A stretch of DNA of 54,925 nt from Clostridia bacterium (GTDB taxonomy: Bacteria; Bacillota; Clostridia; Christensenellales; CAG-138), in contig JAFZRT010000002.1 in NCBI GenBank assembly GCA_017619735.1, positions 1 through 54,925 on the forward strand, written 5' to 3'. Below, piece after piece: positions 31,348 through 39,946 of the stretch. The stretch's first letter is position 1. Every line of letters begins with the position of its first letter. Under the pieces are notes generated by a model. That model did not search any database. It had not been told where the DNA came from and worked only from the letters and a program-made list of their open reading frames with translations. The position numbers and the translations under genes are program-made.

Positions 31348-33423
31348 TTATTCCGCGTTTTCCCTCGTTATGAAGCACATAAACGCATCCGCGGCGCGCG
31401 GCAGGAGCTCGTCGGGGTACTCGTATCCCTCCGTGTGAAGGGGCGCGGTATCCTCACCCGAGCCGAGGCCGAAGAACAGCGCGGGCGCGTATGCTCCGTA
31501 TTCGCCGAAATCCTCCGACCAGCGGAACGGCGCGTCAAGATATTTATAAGGAAGGTTCGCGGCGATGCACGCGCGCTCCATGCTCTCGACGAGCGCGGGA
31601 TCGTTCTCCGTCGCGGGGAACACGTCGCAAAGCTTTGTTTCGGCCGAAAGTCCGTTCGCCTCCGCCTCCCCCGCCGCCTCGATCTCTATGCGGGATACGA
31701 GCTCGTCGAGCGCCGCGGTGCTTTCCGAACGCAGAGTAGCCATCAGCCGACCGTCCGACGCGGCAACGCCGAACGCGCGCGCGCCGATATCCATGCCGAC
31801 GACCGTCGTCAGCGTCATGCGGGAGTGCTTCCGCTCCGTCTCCTCTGCGAGCTCCGGCAGCTTCAGCGCAAGCCGGCAGAGCGCGGCCGTGGGATTCACG
31901 CCGTTTTCCGGATACGCCGCGTGGGTCGGGCTGCCAGTCATGCGTATCTCCGCCCCGCAGGAAGCGCAGGCGAAGCAGCCGCGCTTCAGCAGCACTGTGC
32001 CCATCGGCTCGCCGGGGATATTGTGCAGGCCGACTATCTCGTCGACGCGCTCATCGCTGAAGAGCGCGCAGCACTCCTTCGCCCCCGCGCCTATCTCCTC
32101 CGCATGCTGGAAGAGGAGCACGACGTTCCTGCCGACGGTCCTGCCCTCGAGCATGAGCGCGAGCAGCAGCAGCGCGGCGGAGTGTCCGTCGTGGCCGCAG
32201 CGGTGCTCGGCTCCCCCGCCTACGGGGACCGCGTCGAAATCGGCCCTGACTGCGGTGGAAGACTTTGCGCCCTCGTCGTGGACGGCGTAGAACCACGCGC
32301 CCTTATCGACTATGCGCAGGGAAGTGCGCTCCGCCAAAAAGCGCATGAGATACGCCTTCGTGCGCGTCTCCCCGAGCGAGCGCTCGGCGAGCCCGTGCAG
32401 CTCCCTTCTCGCCTCCGCGGCGATGCTTACCATCTCTTCCCGGGTCATTTTCCCGTTTTCCTCCGTAATAATGTGTTCCGCGAGCTCCTTTCCCTCCGGG
32501 CCGCCCGCGGCCAGAGCAGCGCAGAGCTCCGCAGTATCGAACCGTTTCCCCTTTACTAGCGCCGCGATCCTTTCGGCAAGCCCCGTATCGAGCGCGTCTG
32601 TGAAGACCTCCGCCTCCGCGACGCGGCCGTTCCTGAGCTTCAATAGCAGCTCGAGCTCGCCGAACGAGAACCGCCCCTCTATCCTGTGGTCGAAAGCGGG
32701 CGTGCGCCCCATGCGCCACTCCCACGAGCGATTCCGCTGCGTCAGCCGCTCTATCTCTTTGATCCCGTCATCGGGTATGATCAGCTCTTCGCATTCGCCG
32801 AACTCCTCCGTGAACGCCTCCGTGACGCAGCGGCGCATGTCCTCTACCGTGACGGGCGCAAGCTCCGAGAGGTTGACGACCCTCGCGCGGACGCTCGAAA
32901 TGCCCTTCGCGGCGAGCTTGCGCTTGGACGGCACGAGATAGCGCGACAGCCGCGTCATGTCCGTCGAGACGAGCAGCGTCCCGTGCATGGCGCGGGCGGG
33001 GCCCATAAGGCCGTAGGCGCAGCCGGAAAACTTGCGGCCGTTCGCCGTGAAGTCGTTGCGGCCGGAGACCTCCGCCTCCACCCCCGCCTTTTTGAGCGCG
33101 GCGAGTATGACCCTGTTGAAGCGCTCCTTATCGTAATGCCTCTCGTCGGTTATGAAGGAGAAATTGAGGTTGCCGCCGTCGTGATACACGGCTCCCCCGC
33201 CCGTATGGCGGCGGACGAGCTGTACCCCGTCCTCCTCCATGGCGCGGGCGTCGCATTCGCGCCAGGCGTTCTGGTTCCTTCCTATTATTACCGCGTTGGA
33301 ATTGACGTAGAAATAGAGCGTAACGCCGTCCATTTCGCCCCGGCGGTACCGCTCAAGCAGATATTCGTCTGTCGCGAGGTTGACCCAGCCGTCCCCGCTC
33401 CGGCTCGACAGTATGTGTTCCAT
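31348..33423 (-). CDS. Lipoate-protein ligase fused to M20 amidohydrolase
   Basis: A 691-residue two-domain protein. Residues 1-325 are a complete LplA-type ligase: RRHTGGGAVYHD (71-82), GNLNFSF, and catalytic Lys131 in NGRKFSG. It should attach lipoate to lysines of 2-oxoacid dehydrogenases or GcvH. Residues 326-691 are a complete M20D-like amidohydrolase with CGHDGH (409-414), E442-E443 in HAEE, H467 in GLHNIPG and H663 in APLHTEG. M20D enzymes cleave N-acyl amino acids. No stop separates the halves. An internal GGAGG (32460-32464) lies 11 bases before the ATG at 32448, so the second half might also be made alone. The ATG at 33423 coincides with the expected transcript start. No other known LplA-M20 fusion comes to mind. 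Confidence 0.85.
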   Translation of the reverse strand: MEHILSSRSGDGWVNLATDEYLLERYRRGEMDGVTLYFYVNSNAVIIGRNQNAWRECDARAMEEDGVQLVRRHTGGGAVYHDGGNLNFSFITDERHYDKERFNRVILAALKKAGVEAEVSGRNDFTANGRKFSGCAYGLMGPARAMHGTLLVSTDMTRLSRYLVPSKRKLAAKGISSVRARVVNLSELAPVTVEDMRRCVTEAFTEEFGECEELIIPDDGIKEIERLTQRNRSWEWRMGRTPAFDHRIEGRFSFGELELLLKLRNGRVAEAEVFTDALDTGLAERIAALVKGKRFDTAELCAALAAGGPEGKELAEHIITEENGKMTREEMVSIAAEARRELHGLAERSLGETRTKAYLMRFLAERTSLRIVDKGAWFYAVHDEGAKSSTAVRADFDAVPVGGGAEHRCGHDGHSAALLLLALMLEGRTVGRNVVLLFQHAEEIGAGAKECCALFSDERVDEIVGLHNIPGEPMGTVLLKRGCFACASCGAEIRMTGSPTHAAYPENGVNPTAALCRLALKLPELAEETERKHSRMTLTTVVGMDIGARAFGVAASDGRLMATLRSESTAALDELVSRIEIEAAGEAEANGLSAETKLCDVFPATENDPALVESMERACIAANLPYKYLDAPFRWSEDFGEYGAYAPALFFGLGSGEDTAPLHTEGYEYPDELLPRAADAFMCFITRENAE

Positions 33424-33430
33424 GCCTTGG

Positions 33431-33459
33431 ATTATACACGAGCGCGCGCCGTTGTTCAA
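33431..33459 (-). promoter_or_regulatory. Promoter of the ligase-amidohydrolase gene (leaderless)
   Basis: -35 TTGAAC (33454-33459), 17-base spacer, -10 TATAAT (33431-33436) on the minus strand. The expected start of transcription is 33423-33424, the A of the ATG. Confidence 0.8.
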
Positions 33460-33460
33460 G

Positions 33461-33488
33461 TTGAACATCGACGCAAATGTGATATAAT
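33461..33488 (+). promoter_or_regulatory. Promoter of mscS, abutting the divergent promoter
   Basis: -35 TTGAAC (33461-33466), 16-base spacer, -10 TATAAT (33483-33488). Its -35 and that of the divergent gene form the perfect inverted repeat GTTCAA-G-TTGAAC (33454-33466). Confidence 0.8.
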
Positions 33489-33518
33489 AGCGTAAACAGC
33501 AAAAAGGAGGACTAACAA

Positions 33519-34355
33519 ATGCCCCTGTTTCTCACCGCGGACGCTCAGGAGGGCGTAAGCGCAGTGCTCTCCGCGATACGCGATTTCTGCGTGCGCTACG
33601 GCTTCAAGCTCATAGGCGCAGTGCTCGTACTCATAATAGGCTGCTGGCTCGTACGCCTCGCTGTCAAGCTCATGACCCGCTCCCGCTGGTTCGGCAGGAT
33701 CGACAAGGACGTGCGCGGCTTTGTCCAAAGCGCCCTTAAGGGACTTCTCTACGCTATTGTCATCATCACCGCCGTCGCCATAATGGGCGTGCCCATGGCC
33801 TCGGTCGTCGCCATTATCGCGAGCTGCGGCGTCGCGATAGGCCTCGCCCTGCAGGGCAGTCTTTCCAACCTCGCCGGCGGTCTCATGCTCGTCATATTCA
33901 AGCCCTTCCACGTCGGAGACTACATTTCCGCCAACGGCTACGACGGCACCGTCGACGAGATAGGCCTCTTCGCGACCAAGCTCACGACCATCGACAACCG
34001 CCGCGTCGTGCTGCCCAACGCCGCGCTCTCAAACTCCAGCATGGTAAACGCAACGCAGTTCGACACGAGGCGCGCGGATCAGATGTTCCCCGTAGATCCC
34101 GCCGTCAGCAGTGAGGAGGTCGTTTCGATACTCCGCGAGGTCGCCGAGCGGCAGAGGAAGCGCCTTCCCGACAGGCCCGTCGAGGTGCGGCTCGATTCCT
34201 TTGGCGACGGCTGCGCCAAATATCACGTCAGGGTCTGGTGCAGAACCGCCGATTACTGGAGCGTCTACTACTCCGTGCTCGACGAGGGCAGGCGCGCGCT
34301 CATGGAGCGCGGCATCTCCACCGCCCTTCCGCGCATGGAGGTCCACAGCTCGTGA
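33519..34355 (+). CDS. mscS: Small-conductance mechanosensitive channel, MscS family
   Basis: A 278-residue channel protein. Three membrane helices (about 25-45, 62-85, 90-115) include the pore helix GVAIGLALQGSLSNLAGGLMLV, followed by FKPFHVGDYI, the hallmark of the MscS beta domain. It releases solutes on hypo-osmotic shock. AAGGAGG is 8 bases before the ATG. Single-gene unit ending in the terminator at 34370-34394. Confidence 0.93.
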   Translation: MPLFLTADAQEGVSAVLSAIRDFCVRYGFKLIGAVLVLIIGCWLVRLAVKLMTRSRWFGRIDKDVRGFVQSALKGLLYAIVIITAVAIMGVPMASVVAIIASCGVAIGLALQGSLSNLAGGLMLVIFKPFHVGDYISANGYDGTVDEIGLFATKLTTIDNRRVVLPNAALSNSSMVNATQFDTRRADQMFPVDPAVSSEEVVSILREVAERQRKRLPDRPVEVRLDSFGDGCAKYHVRVWCRTADYWSVYYSVLDEGRRALMERGISTALPRMEVHSS

Positions 34356-34369
34356 CATCATGCTTTGCA

Positions 34370-34394
34370 GCGGGAGCTTCGGCTCCCGCTTTTT
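34370..34394 (+). terminator. Terminator of mscS
   Basis: Stem GCGGGAGC/GCTCCCGC closed by the stable tetraloop TTCG, followed by five T. Confidence 0.93.
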
Positions 34395-34416
34395 CATTTC
34401 CCGCGCTGCCGCCGAA

Positions 34417-34422
34417 TATGAT
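34417..34422 (+). promoter_or_regulatory. Possible -10 element directly above the symporter ATG
   Basis: TATGAT ends 5 bases before the ATG at 34428, which would place the transcript start at the start codon. No good -35 is visible. Confidence 0.4.
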
Positions 34423-34427
34423 ACGGC

Positions 34428-35774
34428 ATGAGCGTATCCTGCCTTATGGCATTCATCATCCTTTTCACGGGGCTTTACCTCACGGTCAGGCTCCGCTTTT
34501 TTCAGTTCACCCATCTGGGGAAGGCGATCGCCTCCGCATTCCGCCGCGGAGACGGCAGGGACGGCGTTTCCCCGTTCCAGGCGACGGCGACGGCTTTGGG
34601 CTCCTCCATAGGCACGGCGAACATCGCGGGCGTCGCAGGCGCGATCGCCGCAGGAGGGCCCGGCGCGGTGTTTTGGATGTGGGCGGCGGCGCTTTTCGGT
34701 ATGGCGACCAAGGCGGCCGAGATAATACTCGCGATGAAATACCGCGACACGCGCGTTTCCCCGCCGGAGGGAGGGCCGATACTGTACATCGAAAGAGGCC
34801 TCGGCAGGATAGCTCGTCCCCTCGCCGACGCCTTCGCGCTGTTCGGGTGCGCGGCGGCCGTAGTCGGCACTGCGCTCGTGCAGTCGAATACGATAGCGCT
34901 CTCGGTGTGGGATCTCGTATCCGGCACCGGCCTTTCGAGACGGGCGGTGCTCGCCTTCTCGGGCGTCGCCGCGGCGGCGCTGACTGGCGCGGTCATCACG
35001 GGCGGCGCAAAGCGCATAGGCCGATTTTCGGAGCGCGCAGTGCCTTTCATGGCGGCGCTTTACATATCAGCGTCGCTCGCAGTGATCATCGTCTTCCGCG
35101 GGCGGCTGACGCGCGCCTTGGGCGAGATAGTCTCGTCCGCGTTCGGCGCGCGCGGGATCGCGGGCGGCGTATGCGGGATCTCGTTCAAAAAGGCGCTGTC
35201 GGTGGGCACCGCGCGCGGGGTCTATTCCAACGAGGCGGGCGTCGGCTCGTCGCCCATGGCGCATGCGGGCTCCGCCGAGACTGATCCCGTCCGGCAGGGG
35301 CTGCTGGGCATATTCGAGGTGTTCGCGGATACGATGGTCATGTGCAGCATGACCGCGCTGGTGATACTCACCTCCGGCGTGCCGCTCGAAACGGGGCTCG
35401 TCTCCGGCACGGCGCTCGCGCTTTCCGCCTTCTCAGCTGTATTCGGGCGTGCAGCCGCGCCGTTCCTCTCAGCGGCTGCGCTGCTCTTCGCCTTCACCTC
35501 GCTCACGGGATGGTCGCTCTACGGCGAGCGCTGTGCGAAGCGGCTCTTCGGCCGCCGGAGCACGGCGTATTACCGGGCGGCATACCTCGCCGCGATACCC
35601 ATCGGCGCGGTCGTCGGCATGGGACGGGCGTGGCGCATAGGCGAGGCGCTGACCTACCTCATGGCGCTGCCCAACCTCGTCGCGCTGATACTCCTTTCGG
35701 GCGAGGCCGCGCGGGAGGTGCGGCTTTATAAAATGTTTGAAAAAAGCTCCGACAGGCGTTATAATAAAGGGTAG
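34428..35774 (+). CDS. Sodium/alanine symporter family protein (AGCS)
   Basis: A 448-residue transporter with about 10-11 membrane helices. Family motifs: GLYLTVRLRFFQF (near 15-27), SPFQATATALGSSIGTANIAG (near 48-68, substrate/Na+ site) and GVYSNEAGVGSSPMAHA (near 263-279). It imports alanine or glycine with Na+. The N-terminus is about 10 residues shorter than usual; an in-frame TGA at 34419-34421 rules out an upstream start, and no ribosome binding site is present. The message may be leaderless. The hflX promoter lies inside its 3' end. Confidence 0.9.
   Translation: MSVSCLMAFIILFTGLYLTVRLRFFQFTHLGKAIASAFRRGDGRDGVSPFQATATALGSSIGTANIAGVAGAIAAGGPGAVFWMWAAALFGMATKAAEIILAMKYRDTRVSPPEGGPILYIERGLGRIARPLADAFALFGCAAAVVGTALVQSNTIALSVWDLVSGTGLSRRAVLAFSGVAAAALTGAVITGGAKRIGRFSERAVPFMAALYISASLAVIIVFRGRLTRALGEIVSSAFGARGIAGGVCGISFKKALSVGTARGVYSNEAGVGSSPMAHAGSAETDPVRQGLLGIFEVFADTMVMCSMTALVILTSGVPLETGLVSGTALALSAFSAVFGRAAAPFLSAAALLFAFTSLTGWSLYGERCAKRLFGRRSTAYYRAAYLAAIPIGAVVGMGRAWRIGEALTYLMALPNLVALILLSGEAAREVRLYKMFEKSSDRRYNKG
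35737..35765 (+). promoter_or_regulatory. Promoter of hflX
   Basis: -35 TTGAAA (35737-35742), 17-base spacer, -10 TATAAT (35760-35765), inside the last codons of the symporter gene. Confidence 0.85.
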
Positions 35775-35798
35775 AGCCGAAACAGCAAAGGAAGAAAC

Positions 35799-37580
35799 AT
35801 GGCACAGAAGGTCAACGGAAGTCTGAACGGCGTTCGCGCCGCTACAGTGGAGCGCATACGCTCGCTGTACGATATGAGGATGGGGCAAAAGGAGTTTGCC
35901 TCATACGAGCTCATCGCCCTTATGGCGGAGCTCACGGGCGAAATAAACCGTGAGATCTCCGTCTATATCGCGCGCGACGGGCATATCGCGGACGTCTCCG
36001 TTGGCAGCGGCGACAAGGTCAGCATGCCGTCCATGCGCCTCGTCAGGAACGAGGATCGGCTCTGCGGCGTGAGATGCCTGCACACCCATCCCAACGGTGA
36101 CGGGCGGCTGTCCGGCGTTGATCTGGGCACGCTGCGCTCCATGCAGCTCGATTCGATGGCCGCTGTGGGCGTTGCGGACGGCAGGCCCACGCAGCTTTAC
36201 GCCGCGTTCATAGGCGATGAGACCGAGGGCGGCGGCCGCGAGGCGCTGATATACGGCCCGCTCCGCCCCTGGAAGCTTCCTAACGCCGCGCTCATAAACG
36301 AGATATTCATTTCGGACGACCGTTTCCGCTCCGTCACGAAGACCGTCCGCGAGGCGGAAGCCGAAAGGGCCGTGCTCGTCGGATTCGAGGGCGACTCCGG
36401 CTACGATCCCGTGGGCGAGCTCGCGGAGCTTGCGAAGACCGCGGGCGCGGAGGTCGTCGGCACTATAAGGCTCAAAAAACGCGCGATAGACAACGCTACC
36501 TACATAGGCAGCGGCAAGGCCGAGGAGCTCTCGCTCAAGGGGAGCGAGCTCGAAGCCGACATATTCATATTCGACGACGAGCTTTCCGCAATACAGCAAA
36601 GGAACCTTGAGGAGATACTCGGCGCCGCGGTCATCGACAGGACGACGCTGATACTCGATATTTTCGCTTCCCGCGCGCAGAGCCGCGAGGGCAAGCTGCA
36701 GGTCGAGCTGGCACAGCTCAAATACCGCCTCCCCCGCCTTTTGGGTCAGGGCCAGGCGCTTTCCCGCCTCGGCGGCGGCATTGGCACGAGGGGCCCCGGC
36801 GAAAAGAAGCTGGAGATCGACCGCAGGCGCATAAGGCGCCGCATATACGAGCTCGAGGAGGAGCTGAAGGACGTCACGCGTCAGCGCGAGCTCCGCTCCG
36901 ACGGGCGGCGCGGCGGAGGAACTCCCCTTGTCGCGCTTGTCGGCTACACCAACGCGGGCAAGAGCACGCTGCTGAACACGCTCACCGACGCGGGAGTGCT
37001 CGCCGAGGACAAGCTGTTTGCGACGCTCGATCCCGTTGTGCGGCAGATAAAGCTGCCCGCGGGCACGGACGCGATACTGAGCGACACGGTCGGGTTCATA
37101 AACAAGCTCCCGCACGAGCTCGTGAACGCCTTCCGCTCCACGCTGGAGGAGGTCACCCGCGCGGATCTGATACTGCACGTGATCGACATATCCTCCCCCA
37201 CGCACGAGACGCAGATGCGCGTCGTCGAGGAGGTATTGGCCGACCTCGGCGCGGCCTCCACTCCGCGGATAGACGTCTTCAACAAATGCGATCTGCTGGA
37301 AGGAGACCCGCCCGGGCATATCGTCGCGGGGGACAGAAAGCGGGTGTTCATCAGCGCGAAGAACGGCAGCGGGCTCCAGGCGCTGCTCACGGCGGCCGAA
37401 GAGACGCTGAACGCCGGCCGGCGCGAGGTGGATCTGCTGATCCCGTACAGCCGTTACGAGGCGATGAACTTCATCTACAGGTCCGGCACCGTGATCTCGG
37501 AGGAGCACACGGACGAGGGCACGCGAATAAAGGCGTATCTTGACGAGGCGGATCTCGGCCAGCTGAAAAAGCTGCTGTGA
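35799..37580 (+). CDS. hflX: GTPase HflX with JAMM-like N-terminal domain
   Basis: A 593-residue protein, about 170 longer than E. coli HflX. Residues 180-370 are the HflX N-domain and helical linker ([30 protein letters not shown]). The GTPase has GYTNAGKST (near 385), DTVGF and NKCD. HflX splits stalled or stressed ribosomes. The extra N-terminal domain (about 1-170) contains [15 protein letters not shown]95, H97, S105 and D108, with E52 upstream. This matches the JAMM metalloprotease/RadC-type signature. AAGGA precedes the ATG, and a promoter lies in the upstream gene. Confidence 0.92.
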   Translation: MAQKVNGSLNGVRAATVERIRSLYDMRMGQKEFASYELIALMAELTGEINREISVYIARDGHIADVSVGSGDKVSMPSMRLVRNEDRLCGVRCLHTHPNGDGRLSGVDLGTLRSMQLDSMAAVGVADGRPTQLYAAFIGDETEGGGREALIYGPLRPWKLPNAALINEIFISDDRFRSVTKTVREAEAERAVLVGFEGDSGYDPVGELAELAKTAGAEVVGTIRLKKRAIDNATYIGSGKAEELSLKGSELEADIFIFDDELSAIQQRNLEEILGAAVIDRTTLILDIFASRAQSREGKLQVELAQLKYRLPRLLGQGQALSRLGGGIGTRGPGEKKLEIDRRRIRRRIYELEEELKDVTRQRELRSDGRRGGGTPLVALVGYTNAGKSTLLNTLTDAGVLAEDKLFATLDPVVRQIKLPAGTDAILSDTVGFINKLPHELVNAFRSTLEEVTRADLILHVIDISSPTHETQMRVVEEVLADLGAASTPRIDVFNKCDLLEGDPPGHIVAGDRKRVFISAKNGSGLQALLTAAEETLNAGRREVDLLIPYSRYEAMNFIYRSGTVISEEHTDEGTRIKAYLDEADLGQLKKLL

Positions 37581-37603
37581 CGCCGCCTGAGAAAGAGGAG
37601 TTT

Positions 37604-38302
37604 ATGAAGACAAAGATTATTACCATAGAGGGCATTGACGGCAGCGGCAAGACCGTCCAGTTCAACAGGCTCTGCGAGAACCTGCGCGCGCTGGGCTACA
37701 GCGTCGACACGCGCTCCTTCCCCGATTACGAGGCGTTCTTCGGCAGGCAGGTGGGCCGTCTCCTCTCCGGCGAGGAGGGCGTCGCCGCCACCGACGTCGA
37801 TCAGAAGAGCATGGCGCTCTGGTTCGCGCTCGACCGCTGGGAGGCGTTCCGCGGCTGGCAGGACGGCGAATACGATTTCCTGATAATCAACCGCTACGTG
37901 CTTTCGAACGCCGTCTATCAGAGCATACGCGACCGCGACCTCGGCAAGCCGGACATTATCGACTGGGTATTCGATCTCGAATACGGGCACTTCGGCCTGC
38001 CCCGCCCCGCTCTCAATCTCTTCTTCGACGTCGCCGCCGAAAGGGCGGGCATCAACGTCGACAGCAAGGGCTTCCGCGATTACGTGGGCGACGGCCGCGA
38101 CGTGTACGAGAGCAGCCTCGGCATACAGGAGCGCGCGCGAAACATGTACGTCCGCGCCGCCGAGCGCTACGACGATATCAGCATAATAAACTGCATGTCG
38201 GGCAGCCGCATGCGCACCCCCGACAGCATCGCCCGAAGCGTACTCGCGATAATGCGCGAGCGCGGGCTGATAACCGATAAAGAACAGGAAAAGGAGCTTT
38301 GA
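37604..38302 (+). CDS. Thymidylate-kinase-like protein
   Basis: A 232-residue P-loop kinase of the dTMP kinase family: EGIDGSGKT near residues 7-15 and INRYVLSNAVYQ near 95-106. In classical thymidylate kinases that second motif begins D-R-Y; here it is N-R-Y, so this may be a divergent paralog. The C-terminal half (GINVDSKGFRDYVGDGRDVYE) has the lid region. The ATG at 37604 has AGAGGAG close upstream; a start at 37577 overlaps the hflX stop and lacks a site. Confidence 0.8.
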   Translation: MKTKIITIEGIDGSGKTVQFNRLCENLRALGYSVDTRSFPDYEAFFGRQVGRLLSGEEGVAATDVDQKSMALWFALDRWEAFRGWQDGEYDFLIINRYVLSNAVYQSIRDRDLGKPDIIDWVFDLEYGHFGLPRPALNLFFDVAAERAGINVDSKGFRDYVGDGRDVYESSLGIQERARNMYVRAAERYDDISIINCMSGSRMRTPDSIARSVLAIMRERGLITDKEQEKEL

Positions 38303-38303
38303 T

Positions 38304-39035
38304 ATGGGTTCGAGGATACTTGCCCACAGGGGCGCATCGGCCTACGCGCCGGAGAACACAATGCCCGCCTTCCAGCTCGCGCTGGAGCAGGAGGCCGACG
38401 GAGTCGAGCTGGACGTCCATCTTTCGAAGGACGGCGAGCTTATAGTCATGCACGACGAGCGCGTCGACCGCACGACCAACGCGACCGGATTCATAAAGGA
38501 CTACACGCTGCAGGAGCTTAAAGCGTTCGACGCCTCCTGCGGGAAGGAGGGCTATGCCGGCGCCTCCATACCGACGCTTGCGGAGGTCTACTCCCTGTTC
38601 CGCGGCACGGAAAAGATCATCAACGTTGAGATCAAGACGGACATAATCGTCTATCCCGATATCTGCGGCAAGCTCCTCGCCCTTGAGGACGCAATGGGCA
38701 TGAACGGCAGGATAATCTACTCCTCCTTCAACCATTACACCGTCTGCGAGATGCTGCGCGCGCGTCCCTCCGCGAAGGTCGGCCTGCTTTATATGAGCAT
38801 GATTGTCTCCCCGTGGGACTACGCGAGAAGTCTTAAGGCCGCGTGCCTGCACCCGCATTTCATCACCCTCGCCAACACGCCGAACATGGCGGCGGAGTGC
38901 GGCAAGCTCGGCATCGAGACCAACGTCTGGACCGTCGACGACGCGGAGAAGATCGACCAGCTTTCGAAGATGGGCGTTACGAGCATTATCACAAACAAGC
39001 CCGACCTCGCAAGGACCGTCGTATTCGGCAAATGA
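38304..39035 (+). CDS. Glycerophosphodiester phosphodiesterase
   Basis: A 243-residue GDPD (UgpQ type), a TIM barrel that splits glycerophosphodiesters into glycerol 3-phosphate and an alcohol. Seen: LAHRGASAYAPENTMPAF (His8-Arg9 near the start), the metal ligands in GVELDVHLSKDG (Glu, Asp near 34-36) and VMHDERVDRTTN. Cytoplasmic, no signal peptide. AAGGAG lies 6-8 bases before the ATG, and the gene starts just after the kinase-like gene stop. Confidence 0.93.
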   Translation: MGSRILAHRGASAYAPENTMPAFQLALEQEADGVELDVHLSKDGELIVMHDERVDRTTNATGFIKDYTLQELKAFDASCGKEGYAGASIPTLAEVYSLFRGTEKIINVEIKTDIIVYPDICGKLLALEDAMGMNGRIIYSSFNHYTVCEMLRARPSAKVGLLYMSMIVSPWDYARSLKAACLHPHFITLANTPNMAAECGKLGIETNVWTVDDAEKIDQLSKMGVTSIITNKPDLARTVVFGK

Positions 39036-39048
39036 TCGGGAGCGATTC

Positions 39049-39306
39049 ATGAAGATCTGGGGCAGGATAAAAAAGGACAACCGCATAACCTCGAGCAAGA
39101 CCATCACCGTGCAGGTCAAGTCCGCCTCCGAGATCGAGGACTGGAGCGAGCCGTTCGCTAAGCTCTGCCATCTTCTGAACCTCGGACGGCCGGTGATTCT
39201 TTCAAAGCACACGCGGGATCTCAACGTGTTCGGGCACACCGTGTTCTATCCCGCTGATTTCATGGAGCCCGTGGACTTCGACAGGTTCGAGGTCGAGCTC
39301 TTCTGA
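39049..39306 (+). CDS. Small conserved protein of unknown function
   Basis: An 85-residue protein. The C-terminal half, PVILSKHTRDLNVFGHTVFYPADFM then EPVDFDRFEVE, has a pattern I associate with a small unnamed clostridial family. The N-terminus (MKIWGRIKKDNRI) is basic. No enzyme motif, membrane helix or signal peptide. GGGAG is about 8 bases before the ATG. Last gene of the hflX-kinase-GDPD run, followed by a bidirectional terminator. Confidence 0.7.
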   Translation: MKIWGRIKKDNRITSSKTITVQVKSASEIEDWSEPFAKLCHLLNLGRPVILSKHTRDLNVFGHTVFYPADFMEPVDFDRFEVELF

Positions 39307-39314
39307 CGGACGAC

Positions 39315-39353
39315 AAAAACGCCTTCCATGATCATCATGGAAGGCGTTTTTTT
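39315..39353. terminator. Bidirectional terminator between convergent units
   Basis: Long stem built on AACGCCTTCCATG and CATGGAAGGCGTT, with A-run 39315-39319 and T-run 39347-39353. Serves the plus-strand hflX run and the minus-strand lgt-lipoprotein run. Confidence 0.92.
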
Positions 39354-39360
39354 ATCCTTA

Positions 39361-39933
39361 TCAGTCGTCCGTCGATATCGGGCGGACCTCCGTCTCCTTG
39401 TCGTATTCGAAGCGGTACTCGCGATCGGTCAGGGTCATGTCGGTCAGTATCCTCGCCAGCACAATGTTGTCCCCCGGCTCCAGCACCAGAAGATAGTTGC
39501 CGTCGCGGGTCTGGAGACGCGCCCTCGCGATCTCGTTGCCCTCGTCGTCGTCGAAAACGACGTCCACCGCGCAGGAGATAGGCGCGCCGTAGCTGTTGAC
39601 GATCACGGCGTCGAGGAAGGTATCATCGTCCTCCTCATATATGAGGATGTTCTCGAAGCGCAGATAACGCGTGTAGTGCTCCGGCCCGGAGATTATGTTG
39701 CCCATCAGATCCGAGGCCTCCCCCGCCTGCTCCGTCTCCGCGGGGCGGGTCGCCGAAGCGTCCTCCGTCGGCGCCGGAGTCGTCTCCGCGTCATGCGAAG
39801 GCACGGCTGTCGGCTCCGGAGTGACGCCGGGATCGATTCCGGGCTTGATATCCACGCATGCGCAGGAAACGGCGAGCGCGAGCGCCGCCAGCACCATGCA
39901 TGCGATCCTTATCATTTCAGCCGATCTCTTCAA
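39361..39933 (-). CDS. Small secreted lipoprotein next to lgt
   Basis: A 190-residue protein. A basic start, a hydrophobic helix and a lipobox (LAVSC or SCAC) give a lipoprotein signal. A Thr/Pro/Glu-rich linker follows (about 35-75), then a beta-rich domain (FENILIYEEDDDTFLDAVI…) of unknown family. The start is taken as TTG at 39933 because AAGGAG (39940-39945) lies 6 bases upstream. An ATG six codons later (39915) lacks a site. It begins 13 bases after the lgt stop, so a substrate of the lipidation pathway is encoded with its enzyme. Confidence 0.75.
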   Translation of the reverse strand: MKRSAEMIRIACMVLAALALAVSCACVDIKPGIDPGVTPEPTAVPSHDAETTPAPTEDASATRPAETEQAGEASDLMGNIISGPEHYTRYLRFENILIYEEDDDTFLDAVIVNSYGAPISCAVDVVFDDDEGNEIARARLQTRDGNYLLVLEPGDNIVLARILTDMTLTDREYRFEYDKETEVRPISTDD

Positions 39934-39946
39934 TGAGAGCTCCTTA

